DNA of 64,000 nt from NCBI GenBank assembly GCA_027603945.1, contig JADIIU010000014.1, positions 113,773 to 177,772 of the forward strand. The letters are read 5' to 3'. The DNA is from Terramyces sp. JEL0728. Lineage: Eukaryota; Chytridiomycota; Chytridiomycetes; Rhizophydiales; Terramycetaceae. Of the stretch, positions 1-14,112 are shown in pieces. Below the pieces are notes generated by a model. That model did not search any database, was not told where the DNA came from, and worked only from the letters and a program-made list of their open reading frames with translations. The translations under genes and the position numbers were made by a program. How positions within the stretch are numbered: the stretch's first letter is position 1; every line of letters begins with the position of its first letter.

Positions 1-3000
1 TGAACTGATACAAACACCTGAGATACACCTTTTTTAATTTGCTCTGTTCCAAGGTCAATGTCAGCAAGATATTTAGTTGCAACTTCCAGCAAGGCGTCGT
101 CCGGCCACTCTGAGAACCAATCGATTGTCATACAGTTAACAAGGGATGGGAACATTCGAAGTCTTTTTCTGAAGGTTTCTCCGACTGGACTCATACACAG
201 CACGATATGCAGGTTCTGGCGTACTCTTTCAATGAATAGACTGAAGAGCTGATCGCCGCTTTCTCCGCCTTTGCTTAAAGCTTGCATGCTATTCTTAATT
301 TCTGGCAGCTCATCAGCAGCAAATAGATTAGGAACCTATGGTTAGCTCTAAAAACCTCGCCGCTGCTCAAGATATTACTCAAGTCCTCCAAGAAGCTTTC
401 ATTGATGATCTGTGCGTCTGTTAGCAAGAAAACGGTTGGTTTGTTATCCAGCCCAGTTAATCTGTACAGTTTTTTCAAATCTTCTCTGAACTCTGTATGG
501 CGGTAGTTCTTTGAAATTTTGATTTGGAAAACATTGGTCTGGACTAAATATGCAGCAAGCCTGCTTAAAGATTGCCGTCCGGAGCCTCCAACGCCAATTA
601 AGAATACATTGCCATTTGGTAGACGAAGAACACGTGTAATTCTACAAATGTGCTCTATCGCGTCATAGAATAGTACAAGATCTACTTGCACGAATCCTGG
701 TTCACTGTTGTATTCTACAAGCTTTTCTTCAATGAAAGACTTTAGTTTGTCTGTGTTGGTAATTTCTTCGTAGTGTGGATTATCACTAATTCCAATTGTT
801 AGAAAGTCCCCAAATATTGGATACTTTTTGTTGCATCCCAGCTGGATCAAAGAAGAATTGAAATGTGCAATTATTTTGTCATCTATCAACTTTCTGAAGA
901 ATTCTCTGTCCGGTTTATCAATCAAACGATCTCCAAATACTCTAACCATTTCATGAATCCACAATTTAATCATTGAGTCTCTAGAGTCGTAATATTCCTT
1001 GTTTGAACGCATCATTCCTTGGAAAACTTTGGAAATATCCCTCAAGTTAAACAGATAGTGGATCTTTGCTGGAGTTGGGAGCAATTGAGTGCTGAAAATA
1101 TTGAAAATTTCGATTGTAGCCAAAGTGATCAAATCGCCCAGTGGTTTTACATCTTCTTCAAAATCTTGCAATTTCTGGTTCAGAATGGTAAAGAATATTC
1201 TGTTGATTGAACTTTCATTCGGGAATGTCATATTTAGGACGGTAAACCTAGCTTGGATTCTTGGACTCAACACATTCCTCCCACCTCCAGGTGGCCCCAT
1301 TGCTGCCGCTAGGAAAATATCGTTGAAGTATTTTAGACCTTGTTTTTGTCTATCATAAGCAAATCCATAATCCATGTAGTGCTTGATAAATTCCAGTGGG
1401 GGCTGCGATCCAAATGTGTCCTTCATTGGCATGTTGAAATCATCTATAAAGGTGAGCATTGCCTTTCCTCCAATTGGGACAAATACGTTCTTTGTCCTTT
1501 TCTCCAGCTTTCCTTCTATAATATTCTGCACGCCATTCGAAGTAGTTTGAGCAGACATATTGATTAATAAAATATTAAAGCTTGTATCAGGTGTGAAGAT
1601 TGAGTTATGAACCATGGCGGTCTTTCCTGTACCGACATCGCCCACAAGCAGCACAGGCTTTCTCTTGTTTACCAAAGCTCTGAAAATGAATTCATTTCTT
1701 ATAGTATCGACTGTGGGAACAAATATCTTGTAGTACGGAATTGATGTAGAATATCTCCAACTCGTAGGCAGCTTGTCCTCCCAAGGTGTCCAAACTTTAT
1801 TGGTTTTGTCAACCTGATACTCAAACACAGTGTCTTTACTTGGGAACTGGCCTTCTATTTCACGAAGGAAAGAGTCAAACTTCTTTCTGCTTTCCTGAGT
1901 TAATGAACCGCCAAGAGCCCAAATAACCGAGAAAAGGAACCACAGTTCAATCATTCTACCGTACGAATCCGTTTCATCAGGATTGACACCGTTTTCCAAT
2001 GTGGCTACCGAGTCGAACAAGGTACAGAAAGACTGAATTGCAGCAGATTCGGGGACTGGAACAAACTGGGAACATGTTCTTCTAAATTCAAGCAGCTGTG
2101 CAAGATACTTGTCCGATAATCTTCTGAGTAAATCAATGGATGATTTGTCTTCTCTGACTGCAATCCACGAATCCAGATAGGGTCTCCAACCGAGATACTG
2201 GTAATCAGTATAGATCATACCACAGCGACTGACTGTAGCAGGCGAAGCAGTTGATAGATTTTCGACTTCAAAAAGCAGCGATACCTGCTCGGGCAACGCT
2301 ATTCTTTCCCCGTTAATTAAAGTCAGCACTTTGTTATCATCCAGAACTGTGTTCATTGATTCAATCCATAGTGTATCAACCGGTCCATCCAAAACTATCC
2401 ACTTTTGATCCTTCTTGTCATCTGAGCACGCATTTCGCATCACTGTAGAGAGAACACCGTCTGTCCATTCGTTAGTGTTGATATTAAACTCGCCATAAAG
2501 TTCGGTCAAAGACAGTGCTTTTGGATTGAGAGGATAGAATTTTGCTGGTACAAATTGGTCAGGATTCGTTTTAGCAAGTCGGTTCAGCGTGCTTTGGAGT
2601 AATTTCCACGAGGTAGATTTTCCAGACCCGGTTTCCCCCACAATCATGACCCCGTGTCTGCTGCACTTGGTTTCATAGAGCTGAATCACTTTGAGATAGG
2701 CGATTTCAACAGGTTGGATGTTGGCCAGCTTCATTTCTTCCGTGATGGCATTTTTCATTACAGAATAGTCAAACTGCACTGCTTCGACACCTGGGAACAA
2801 ATCCGACAGCATGGAAGTAAATAATGGCACATCTTCAGCTGTAAGCTTTGGAATATTGTTGTCCCTCATGGCCATGTACAAAACGACTTCATCAGAAACA
2901 TTTGGATCCTGGCGTTTCTTGCTGCCGGCTGAACGTAGACAAGTAGTCAGTGCTCTCAAACCAAAATCATAATGGTCTTGCTTTGAAAGTTGCTGGATAG

Positions 3001-6000
3001 AAAGCTTGTAGAGGGTATCAGCCTTTTTGGCCAAAACTCTAGTGTTGGAAAACCCTTCAGCAAAAAGCATAATTTCGGCAATTAAGGCAGTATCGGGAAC
3101 CATCATGGACACGGGTCTGAATAAGGATTTCAAGTTGTCTGGCAACTCTACACGGCCTGCATACCCCTGATATTAATTATAGTTTACAGGATTCATGGTG
3201 ATAAATATACCAGCAGAAGTATTTAGTCTGATTTCCTTTCCTTCAAAAACAAAATGAGACACTTTACGAGAGATTGCGGTCAAGATACATGAAATCTGAA
3301 GCGCAACGACAGACAATACTTCGATATCAATACGATTGAACTCATCAAAACACCCCCATGCACCAGTCTGCACCAATCCGCTGAACATTCTTCCTATGGA
3401 CTTATAGTCCAAGGCATCGGAACAGTTGAACACAATTACGTATTTGCCTAGTCCCTTGCCCAAATCTTTCACTGTTTCTGTTTTCCCAGTCCCTGCTGGG
3501 CCTTGAGGACTACCACCTCTAAAGAGGTGAAGAGCAGTAGTCAAGGTCATATAGCAACGGTCAGTTAGAGGGGTGATGACTAATCTGCCGCTGTTGCCGA
3601 GATATTCGTATCCATATCTAAAATGGGTATTAATCTGTTTGATATAGCAGTCGTCTTCTTCTTTGCCTTCCTTTTCCCAATAGAAACGCAGTTGGCTGAG
3701 CCATTCAAAAGCATTAACATTAGAGCAGTTGCTTTTGACCATTTTTTCTATGACATCCCTGGAGTGCACTTCGATGGTAATTAAAGCAATTAGTTTTTTT
3801 CGATCGACTTTGCTAATGGGCATTCTGACCAGATCTGCAAACTTTTTGAGACTAGATATTTGCTTTTTCTTCAAGGTTTTCATTGCGGTTTTATCTCCCT
3901 TTTCCATTTCGATCAAGCTTTTAGTACAATCGGACGTCCATTGAATCAATCCGGAACAAATTAGAAGCATGCCAGCCCAATCTTTCAGCCATTTGTCTTT
4001 TTTCGCCTTCTTCAAGTTGGACAGACATCCGCCCATGAGTTTTCTTAATGTTGATATCATCATGTTTTCAATATCTATCAACCATATTTCTACCGGACCC
4101 TCTACTAGAACCGGGTTGGTAAAAGGAACATATTCACCATCGCCAGAATGCATACCTATTGCTTCATTATGGCGTCTACCATCCACCCCCGCCATATTCA
4201 ACTCCAATTTGTGGAGATTATCAAAGCACTTCTTTAGATGAGGCTGGACAGAGTTTGGATCTTTTGCTTGGCCAAGAATTTCGAGCAAATCATCGTTTGA
4301 TAAAAAGTAGAAACGAGGGAAAGATTGCCGTTTGGTTTCAAGGTACATGTCGAGAGACTTTTGAATTTTCTCTAGCTGTGCGTTCATGTCCACCAATTGC
4401 TCTAGCAAACCAGCTTGGTGGGTGATTTTCAAGACATTTTTATCTTTTAGTATTTGGGTCATGATTTTTTTGAAAGCTGCGTTCACTTGGTCAAATACTG
4501 CGGATTCTTTTGGAAGCTGTTTTCTAATATCTTCAGTCCCCACAAAGATATTTTCCAAATACATCCATTGTCTTTGAACCATTAGGAGCGTTTCTACAAC
4601 TTCGACAATGAGAGATAAGCTCCTTTCCCAATGGTCACATTGTGCTTCAAATGCCTTGAAAAATTTCGAAGCTTTCATTGTTGAAATTGTAACTTGATTA
4701 TCTTCGAGCAACTCGAAAATCGGATCAGTGCTTCTAATTTTGTAATAGCCCTTCTCTTCTTTGTAAGGAACAATATCGATTTCCAATTGAGCCCAGGCGT
4801 CAGCAATAGTTTGCAGTCCTTGTTCAATTGACAATTCTTTGGTAGCTGCCACTGACAATGCGGCGATGCTTTCCGTATGCTGATCTAGACCCAAATCCAA
4901 GATTTTATCCAGCGTAAAGTCATTGTCCGTTATTGAGAATGTCTTTCCAATTTCATCCATAATCATGTTCCAATGTCTTTCTCTCATTGCGGGGTTTCGA
5001 AGGTCGAGCAGCAAAGGTATGGTTCGTTTGGTTTGATTGACTTTTTCCTTCAAGGAGGAAAACACCTCCCAGTCCTTTACTTCTTTCGACATTTTAGTCA
5101 ATCGCTTTGCAAACTTTTGCACGGTTTCTTCCATCTCAGCACCGTCCAATTGCAAGAAATACTTTGATTTCCATCCACCGTACACATTACCCCATTCTTG
5201 CGCTGCAGTCCATACTTGTGTCAAGAGCTCGATATCAGCCGTGACAATTTCCATATCCTTTGATGGATTATGTTCGATTTTGAACACTGCCAGGCCTTTT
5301 CGAAGATTTTTTTCAGAGTTTGCAGCGTTTGCAAGCATTCTTCGGTAATCACCAATACTCTTCATTGCTTTTTCCACAGAAAGGTCGGAGGTAAATGGAC
5401 CTTTGGAGTTGAAATCGTCTTTGATATACACAACAGACTTTGCAAACTCATCTGCTGAATTCATTAATTCTGCCCTGAATTTGGACTTTGATTCGTGCAG
5501 CTGTTTGTCCGCGAACGCAATAGTTTCTTGGAACTGTGTCCACACCTCTGGCAACCCTTGGAGTTTGGTTTTTTCCTCTTCTTTGACTTGAACTTCGTAT
5601 TTCTCTAGAATTTCATACATTTCTCTGATAGGTGGGAACTGGGTTTCAATTTTCACAATATCCCCTTGAAGCTGATTGAGCAAAGCAAGTCCGTCGCTTA
5701 GCTGGTCTAGATCTTTTGGGGGAGTACGAAGCTTTTCGGTTGTTTTTGAAAACATTTCAAATAATGCATTCAAATCGGTAATTGCATTTTGATTCAGCAG
5801 GGTCGTTAGTTTGCTTTGCCATGCACTGCAGTGGGATACTAAGGAGTGTTTCAGCAAAGAGCAGTCGAGTCTCACAAAATTAATGTTTGACAATGTTTCC
5901 TCCTTCTGAACATTGTTTGCCACTTCATTATATCGGTTAATATCGGCATCAAAAGTTGACAGTGCGGGTTTGAGCTTTGCATATCTTCGAATAAACGCAT

Positions 6001-9000
6001 CCTTGTTGATTTCCCAGATTTCTTTATAGGTGTCCCAATATTTCAGATATGTTTGACATTTTGTAGCATTGTTGGACATTCCATTTTGGATGTGGACAAA
6101 GATCTTTAGCACATCGGCTTCAGCTGCTATAATATCATAGAACCTAGAAGCATTCTGGTTAGCGTCAGGTGTCAATCTCTGAGTTAATCTTGGTATAATT
6201 GAAATCGTAGAAATCATTTCTCTTGCTGTGGTGTTTAATGAATCTTGCAATTTGGCAAAAGTTGGGCTAAATTCCACCTTTTGACTGTCTAGGACGACGT
6301 TAACTTTAAACAGAGGATGGATTTCTCCCCCACCTTCTCTATTCTTTCCTTCACCATTAATCGCTTTAGACACTTCCGACAACGACTTTTTGACCGTAAC
6401 CCGCAAAGCTTGTTCGATTTTGTTGTCGATTCCTTCAATATATTTGTACCAATACCCTTGCACGTCTCTTCCGTCATTCTTAAAAATCTCGTATGAGGAC
6501 TGGAGCGTTTCAACGATGCTTTCGTAAAACAAAGCTATTTTGCTTTGCACCTTCTTTTGATGCTGGGTCTGACTAATTTCAAATGCATCCAATTCGTATA
6601 TCCTCTTGTTTTCAATTTCCAATAACGAAGTGAGTGAAATCGAATTGCAATGTTGTTGAATAATCGCATTGTTCCTAAGGAATTCAGACACAGTCTTTTG
6701 AACATCAGTCAAATGCCTTCTGCATTCTTTAATGAAAAATTCAGTGACTCCTTTGGAATCCCAAGTGAGGGTAGTTAGACCAGGGTTAATTTTCCTGTCC
6801 AGAAAGCGGATTCTTTCTCTGAATAGCAAATGCTCCTGGGGAGATAGAGTTTCGATAATGTCATTGAAATCCCTAACTACCAATAAAACATTTTCCCTAA
6901 GAATCCGCAATTCTTCCTTCTTTCCGTAAATTTCCTGCACATGAAATGGAACATCGCACTTGAGCTTTTGGAAGTATGCCAGTTCTGAAAACAGCCTAAC
7001 CAAATCTTTGTCAAATTTAACTTGTAGTGTCTGGCCTGGACCACGAATTAGCAGGACATCGTTGAGCTTTAAATGTAGCTCTGTGCTGATGCTATTTGCC
7101 CATTCTAAATGAGTTTTTGAGATATAATCTTCCAAAGATGCCACTAAGAGATCATATTGAATTTTTGCTTCCTGGCTCAATGTCGACTGTTGCAGGTAGT
7201 AAGCACTGGTCAATGCGTTCATAGGAGAATTTATTCGCAAGAGCAGCGATTTTGCCCAATAGGCAGACCCTGAATAATCTGGCTGCGTCCTAAGTATCTG
7301 GGGAGTTTTACGATTGGTTTCAAATTCAATTTTGACAGCATTGAGTTCTTGAAGCAATAGTTGATACGCATCACTAGTCTTCTTTTCTACCGTTCGCTTG
7401 ATTGCTTCACGCTTGGCTAAGTGATGGAAAACATCCAGTAGCTCTACACTTCCTTCAACGGTATTAGCATCGTCAAAAGCAGATATAATAACATTTTGCA
7501 TCATAACTTCCAAGTCTTTTACTCCTTGTTTGAAGTTGGTGTAATCGTCATGCCATCTGGTGGCCTTCACGTCCAAGATATGTCTCCTGATGTTCCATAG
7601 ACTGGCAATTTGCTTTTCAAACGCATCTTCAATATCCTCCAGACTTTCATTAAATAGTACGATACCTTTTTGCAATTTCGGGACCTCTTGAGCCGCCAAA
7701 TACTGGAATTGGTAATTTTTCTCCTCCTGTAGTTTTTCTAGCAAATTGAATTTGTCCCTCGCAGACTTCAAGCAAATCACGACAACGACGAACGAATCTA
7801 AATTAATAATCGAATACGCATCAATTTGTGCAAAAATACTGCTCTGATCGAAATCCCAAGTCCCTTTTGTATGCTTGGCAATGTGTTGACAATTTTTTCT
7901 GTAAATCTTTTTCCACATTTCCCCACAGTTGATTGAATCCTGTATGCACATGATACTATTTTGAACATCTCCGTGAAAAATATCATCTAGCGAAATTTTA
8001 GCACAGCAGCGTCTGATGATCTCATTTGAAATTTTACGGAGCAGACCTGTCAATCTTTCCTTTGTATTGTAATACTTTGAATTTGCCCAGATCAATCGAA
8101 CGCAATTCAAAAGCTTTGGTAGGATATTTAGTATATCTTTAGGTTCAGATTGAGAGAGCAGTTTGCAGTGATCGCTGAGTGTTAACAGGAACTTTAGATT
8201 GTCTTTTGCTTCAACGGTGCCTTCTTGAATTAAATGGGATAGTCGAAGGAATTGCTCTAAGAAGGAGGACTTTGCAATTTCTAGTACTTTGATGATTGTC
8301 TGAACGTCGCTTCGGTTGATTTGATCGCTAATTCCTGACAAATCGTCACACCTGCTTCTCCAGAATTGAATTTCTTCCATCGGACCCGAATTTTCAGTTG
8401 ATTCTGATGTGTGCTGAGTATTAATAACATCTTTGATTTGCTTGGTCCAGTGTACAAGAAGCAATTCTAGTCTCTGAATAACGTCTTTTTGCCTGGCAGC
8501 TTCTTCGACCACGATTTTATAGCCTTCAGGTACGTACAACATGGTATGTCCTTTGAATTGGTAGGTGGTGTCAGTCAAAAATGCCTGATGTTAGTGTCGT
8601 GTTACCATAAACTTGTGCAATTGATTATTAAATTCTTTGCGCACGCTATCCGGCCACTTTTTATTCCCGACGAATATTGGGACATATACTTGGGTCATAG
8701 TCTTCAGCAAGCTTTCAAGGATATTTTTAGTTAGTTTTCCGAACTGCACCTTCTTTTCAAAGTTATGTTCTGTGAGGATATCCTCTGGTGACGAAGACTC
8801 CTTGATAAAATATGCCATTTCATTGAAGCTGTGTAAGGGCAGTGAGCTTTGAACACAAAATAACGGAGGTTTGTGCTTGTCATCAAAATAGAGCACTAGC
8901 TTTCTTGCTTCAGTGCTAGTTAAAAAGTCCTTGATGTAAAGTAAATGTTCCTCCGTAAGCAGACTATCTTCAAATTTGCTTAAGCAAATCGACTTTTTGA

Positions 9001-9301
9001 ATCTCTCCAAAAGAACTTCGTAGTTGACAGTTGGTGGATGAACCTCAGATTCCAGCTCTGTGTCTTCAAGCTCGTTGTCTTCAGAAATCTGCTGCTTGTC
9101 TACTTCATCTTCAACCAACTGCTCTTCATTATTTTCATCGATTTCCAGAGTTTCATTATATTCTCCATTTGCAATATCCACATTTTCATCGTGGGTGTTT
9201 GGTTCTGCATTTTCTATGTTTTCACCTTCTTCTATTGTCTCGCCAACGAGCGCAGGCTGTTCAACGGGAACATGGTCTTCAGAACTGGTGGTTTCTGCCA
9301 T
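1..9301 (-). CDS. DNAH2: Axonemal dynein heavy chain, DNAH2 type (I1/f dynein beta chain), 3' end outside window
   Basis: Microtubule motor of the two-headed I1/f inner arm of the axoneme. About 3,080 codons are present after removing three introns (8585-8605, 3167-3187, 336-355; 21, 21 and 20 nt). An acidic N-terminus (first ~90 residues) is followed by the tail and linker, then AAA1 with P-loop GPAGTGKTE and Walker B CFDEFNRI, AAA2 with GETGSGKST, AAA3 with GDVGTGKT and AAA4 with GVGGSGRQS. The window ends soon after AAA4, so stalk, AAA5-6 and C-terminal domain are missing. Splicing restores ITMNPGYAGR in AAA1, SSGEVPNLF in AAA4 and the FMAFLTDTTYQ segment of the tail. Tail signatures (LTDTTYQ..GHTMLYVP, WTKQIKDV, EEIQFWRSRCDDLSGIS) fit DNAH2 better than other axonemal classes. 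The start is the first ATG before the acidic region. It is divergent from the CCDC81-like gene. Confidence 0.92.
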
Positions 9302-9686
9302 AGTGTATCACTAGAACTTGCTTCACGTAAACAAAACAATTTATGACGCGTGATCCTGGTCATTTCCAATAGCATCTATAGCTAATTCTACTAGCGGTTG
9401 ATCGTGAGCTTATATAAAGAAGATTTGAGACATGTGTTATCTCAAGAATAAGAAACAGATATGCTCTGTGATTTTCAGCAATCGGTCCGCCATTGGACTT
9501 GTATTTAAGATCGCAACGGATCTCACCTACCCGGCAATGGAGCAAGTATCCATCGTTGCTGTTCTGCAATTTTGCCCAATCAGCTGCTGTGACAACAAAG
9601 GCATAACAAATAGTGTCAAACAATAGGAAAATCCATTTTGTAAAAAGGGTCCACTCATCAACTTTCTTTTTAATTCACAGAATAAT
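9302..9686. promoter_or_regulatory. Divergent intergenic region between two flagellar genes
   Basis: This 385-bp stretch separates the start codons of the dynein heavy chain (minus) and the CCDC81-like gene (plus) and must hold both promoters. I see no convincing ORF. A weak RFX X-box-like element (GCTGCTGTGACAAC, roughly 9581-9594) is present but matches only partly. A TTTTTAATTCACAG string just before the plus-strand ATG resembles a splice acceptor, so a 5' UTR intron is possible. Co-regulation of the pair is inference. Confidence 0.45.
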
Positions 9687-11561
9687 ATGGACAAGTTAGA
9701 TTTTGAGGATGTTATACGCGTGGTTTGTGATTCAATCAGTAAAAACAAACGCTTCTCCGAACTTTCTCATTTGGAACTTTGTGATTTGTGGAAAGGAGTT
9801 TGCAAATTCCTCATTGAACAGCTATTATTAAAGAAGGTACCCTTTCACTGAATCAAAGTCGATTAATATTCACGGGATTGGATCATTCTACACTAAAAAA
9901 ACCAAAAGAGTAACTGGAGACGATATTGTATGGTCAGTCCATTTTTCGCCTTCCAAAAACTGGGACAAGCTGCCTGGATATCAGATTGATCGGACAATTA
10001 CCATTGGTACTTTAGGATTTATACTAGGAACTGCAGCAGCAGAAGCTCTCAATTTGGCTGCTGTTGCACAACAGATAGGGTTTACAAGAGATTTAGTCGA
10101 AGCTGGAATCAAGGATATTGTGAACGGACTGACCAGAATACTGAAAAGAGGATCTATAGTAAACCTTACAATGGGCGTGTTGGGGAAAATGGTATTTCAA
10201 AACCAAGATATCAAATTTCGCTTTGCACCAAACTTTTTGAAAACCCTCAATGAAGAACAAAAAGCTTCAAAGTATTTAAGTGTTGATGTAGAAAACCGGC
10301 TTTGAATGACAAGCCCAGTGCGGAAAACTCAAAGAAAGACAATGCCGAAGATTCACAGAAAATATTGTCAAAAGAAGATGAAAATTTGAGCGAAAAGAAA
10401 GCAGTTCAATTTGATAGCGAAAAGGGAGAGAGGCAGTTAGCCAAAGTCAACGAGGATGAAGGTAATTTGCGATAATCCCAGAAAATGATGAAGAAACTAT
10501 GCAGATGGTTTCGGAGTTGGATGAAGCAGCCCAAAAATTGGCAAGATTAGAAGAGCTCATTGACCAAACATTCTCAATTGAAGCTCGAACAGGTAATTAA
10601 TTTTAAATCAAGTGTCCACTCATACTCACCACCATTCCGGAAATAGACTTTGGACAGATCAAAAATGTCCAATTTGTAAGACCAAAGAAATAAACAACTT
10701 TGTAGATAGGGAAGCAATCAGAAAGGCAGAAAAGGATCACGATAAGATGCTATTACATATTTCGCTTGATACCGACAAGGAATACTTTAATAGAAAGAAA
10801 GAATTGGAAACCTTGAAATTAAAAGATTCTCTTGGAACCGCGCAGTATAATCACATGGTTGCATTACAAAGTCATGACAAGTCAAGAGAAAAGCAACCAA
10901 TGGGGGATTTATTTGAAAAGAGGACCATACAAAAGCCAATCATGTCAACTAGCCAGATGGCAAGCGGCATCCATGAACAGGTTGCAATGTTTTAATCTAG
11001 ATCTATATGAAAAAAGAAAAACTGTCAAAAGCAGCTCACCAACACGCTATCCAAGAAAAGTTGATAAGTGAAAGGCTTAGAAAGGAGTATCTACATCATT
11101 TATTCTAGAATTAAAGCCGCCGAGCTCCAAGCGCACTGCGACAAACTTCAACGCTGTCAAAAACAAAGAACTTCATTAGCAGAACAGATTAGAGTGCATC
11201 AAGACCTAAGAGAGAAGAAGGAACCGACCACTAACGAAAACCCTTTTGCGCGAAGTGAGAGCTTGATGGCGTTGTATCAAAGGGAAAAGGCAAAACAAAT
11301 GTACTATGAGCAATTGGCGATAGTAAGACAACGGCAGGACTATGCCCAAAAAGTAGCAGACATAGAAAAGAAACACGCACTTAATAGGCTAGAATTATCA
11401 CGAAAAGAGTAACTGCATATTAACTGGTTAGATTAGAAAAGGATTTGGTGATGATTAAGAAAGGAAAAACTGATATCCGCCATTCACTTGAAACTTATTG
11501 GTCGGACCAAATTGAATGGAAAAACAAATTGAAAAAGGATTTTGAAGTGGAAGCCAGCTAA
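9687..11561 (+). CDS. CCDC81-like HU-domain flagellar/centrosomal protein
   Basis: About 575 aa after removing seven introns of 20-23 nt (first at 9837-9858). The N-terminal half resembles the paired HU-type domains of CCDC81: LSHLELCDLWKGVCKFL, then INIHGIGSFY, then a second copy ending FRFAPNFLKTLNE. The middle is acidic and lysine-rich. A CPIC motif and a coiled-coil-rich C-terminus (KKELETLK, DKLQRCQKQR, RQRQDYAQKVADIEKKH) follow, as in CCDC81 proteins. In animals CCDC81 is linked to centrosomes and cilia, which fits the flagellar neighbours. The start is the ATG directly before the HU region. The family call is moderately strong; the exact function is not known. Confidence 0.75.
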
Positions 11562-11642
11562 GCTGTTTTACCGCAAGAATCTTTAAATAAACGCATACAT
11601 TTTGATTTGCTTGTTATGACATAATAGTTCGCGGTTTTCTCT

Positions 11643-12582
11643 ATGAGTGAAAATGGCTTGTATAAAGAGTTGGTGGGGTTTGATCCAAGAACAGGCACCC
11701 CGCACCATCTGCAGGATTCAGTCCGGCCAGAGTCAGCGTATTTATGTATTGATGCAGCGGTATTTCACCCAATGAAAAAGCAGTGTTTTTGATACAGAAA
11801 ATATGGCGGTCATACAATATGAAAAGAACTTACAAATGGCTAAGACATAATCTATATCGAGCAGTAGCAGCTAATTAAACTAAGGAACGGATGTTTGCAA
11901 AAGATATTTTGAAAAAATTATCGCCTCACGAAGGCAGCTTGCTCCAGGATCCAACAATCAAATATAAAGTCAGGTTCAGGTAGATTCCACTAATTGAGAC
12001 TGGATGGACACGAATTTCCTCCAAAAATTGTATACAAGATATTTACAACTGGCTCGAAAGTGCAATACTTTAATGGCCACAGCTTTATTCGGTCTGGGAC
12101 TCTAGTAATATGGGATTTATTCTAGTAGGCGGCCGAAGACTCTTGTTTTTTAATGGGTGTCAGGCAATATCACGAAAAGATCCTATTGCCAGAAATGACG
12201 CAAAAAATACACAAGATAGAGGAATTATACGATGTGACGGACAAATTAGAGTACATTCAGTATATGAACACAGTCGATAAGAAACCACCGAATATGGGAG
12301 GGAGAAATAACAGCTGGCGAGAGCTCGCAGTAACTCGTAACCACAATTAATCTAGAATACGGCGACCAGCATATCGTATATGATGAAAAAGCAAGGAATA
12401 TAAAGAAAAGAAAACCAGTCGCGCAGCCAAAAATAGAAACAGTGAAAATAAATGTAAGTTTGCCGGCAAACCCAGCTCACCAACCTGACTACAACATGGA
12501 TGACGATTTTGGTATCTTGCTGGATTGGGCTACGAATTTAGACGAAGCAAATTTAGGCGACTATGAAGTTGAGGTTCATTAA
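11643..12582 (+). CDS. MFI/C11orf65-like IQ-motif protein
   Basis: About 278 aa after removing five introns (20, 21, 19, 24 and 19 nt). The order of features matches C11orf65/MFI: an IQ motif near the N-terminus (AVFLIQKIWRSYNMKR), then VRFRLDGHEFPPKIVYKIF, a LMGVRQYHEKILLPEM segment, and a C-terminal DDFGILLDWATNLD stretch resembling the LNWTNTLNFDEY region of the human protein. The role is poorly defined: mammalian MFI is reported as a mitochondrial fission-related factor, while the distribution and this neighbourhood suggest a flagellar role (inference). The intron before LAAEDSCFL ends TAGTAG and the second AG must be used to avoid an in-frame stop. It lies 81 bp after the CCDC81-like gene and converges with DAW1. 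Confidence 0.7.
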
Positions 12583-12611
12583 CACTGACCAATAAATCAA
12601 GTATACTGTAT

Positions 12612-13947
12612 TTATTGTTTCCATATGCTTATTGAATTATCCTTTGATCCTGTGACTATAGTGTCCCCGTCATAATTGAATGCGCAGCTAAACACTTCGT
12701 CAGTGTGGTTATTCAGTGCTTGGATACACTCACCATTAGATAAATTCCATAATCGCACCGATTTGTCTTGACTTGCAGTTAGACACATGCTAGCCTGAGA
12801 GTTGAACGTAATCTAGTTAAGTTTGCTTTACTTTGGATATTTCGTTTGTGTGCCCTTTTAATTCATGAAGGACTTCAAATGTATTTGCGTCTACGATGTA
12901 TGCAGTACCGTCAGCTGAAGCTGTTGCAATCATTTTCTCGTTTAGTGAAAATGCGACATCTAGGACTTGATCGGTATGCCCACTTGTTAGTATCAATTAC
13001 ATTATTGTGTGAATGCACGATCCAGCTATGGTATCCCATACTTTTGCAGACCCATCAATCGAACCACTCACGAGTCTATTGCCAGTAAAGTTGAATGAGA
13101 CATTAGATATTTCTGCTCGATGGCCAATTAGTGTGTGCAGTATACTGTGATTCCGCATGTCCCAGATATTCACTGTAGAATCAAACGAGCCGGTAGCTAC
13201 CAACCCCCCGTCATTTGAAAACACCCCGCTAATAACTTCACCGGTGTGGCCAAACAGTTTTCTTATTTCATGGCCAGCACGTACATCCCATAAAATAGCG
13301 TTAGAATCCATACTAGCCGACAAAATTATACTACTCTGTGGATTGAAATTCACAGAAACCACTTCACCTGTATGGCCACTGTAAGTGTAAACACACTTTC
13401 CAGTCTCTGCTTCCCACAGTTTGACAGTTTTATCAAATGATCCCGTAGCTATCTTGTCACTAAACGGGTTGTTGAATGCCAAAGCATAAACGACATTTTG
13501 ATGGCCGTTTAAAGATAGAATTTCCTTTCCTGATCCTGTGTCCCATAGTTTTGCTGTACGATCATAGCTCCCAGTAAGAAACCTTCCTCCCGATTTGTCA
13601 AATACACAATTGGTAAGCGGCATTACATGTGTGTTTAATGTTTTGAATAGAGAGTATTTTGAATAATTTGGAGCTATTTTCTGCTGCAATTCTACATTAA
13701 CCACAAAATACTTTTCAGAAATTCCAGTATTTTTGGTAATTTTGTTGTTGGGATATGGTTATCCAGACATATTTGGTTTGCAATTTCGGTCAAATTTGTT
13801 CTGCGTTAGAAACAAATACTTTTCATTCAAGTCTAGTAAATCAATGTGCTTGGAGTTGAAATGGTGGTCGGATTCGTACTCGATTGTCAGTCCTGGCGGG
13901 TAGTACCGTAGTAGTAGTCGTTTTAATTTTATCTGCTGGTTTAGCAT
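12612..13947 (-). CDS. DAW1: Dynein assembly factor with WD repeats (DAW1/ODA16)
   Basis: About 419 aa, close to the ~415 aa of animal DAW1, after removing introns of 19, 20, 18 and 19 nt; the 18-nt one is at 12983-13000. ODA16/DAW1 is the adaptor linking outer-arm dynein to intraflagellar transport. The N-terminus [18 protein letters not shown] and IDLLDLNE match the family before the WD propeller. Seven to eight WD40 repeats follow, with characteristic blades [27 protein letters not shown] and [13 protein letters not shown]. The start is the first ATG of the conserved N-terminus; further upstream sequence is also open, so a 5' extension cannot be excluded. The stop lies 30 bp from the stop of the convergent MFI-like gene. 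Confidence 0.93.
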
Positions 13948-14112
13948 ATTGGACGCGCTTTCGAAACTGGTAAGAATTAAATCAATTTTCACCTTGCGTA
14001 TAATTTGGATTCTCACCTCTGTAGCGATCGGTATCTATCATTAGCATATCGGAAGGTAAGATTGTTTTAGGTGAAGCATAACCGAAATAAAAGCAAAAAT
14101 AGTATTAAATTA

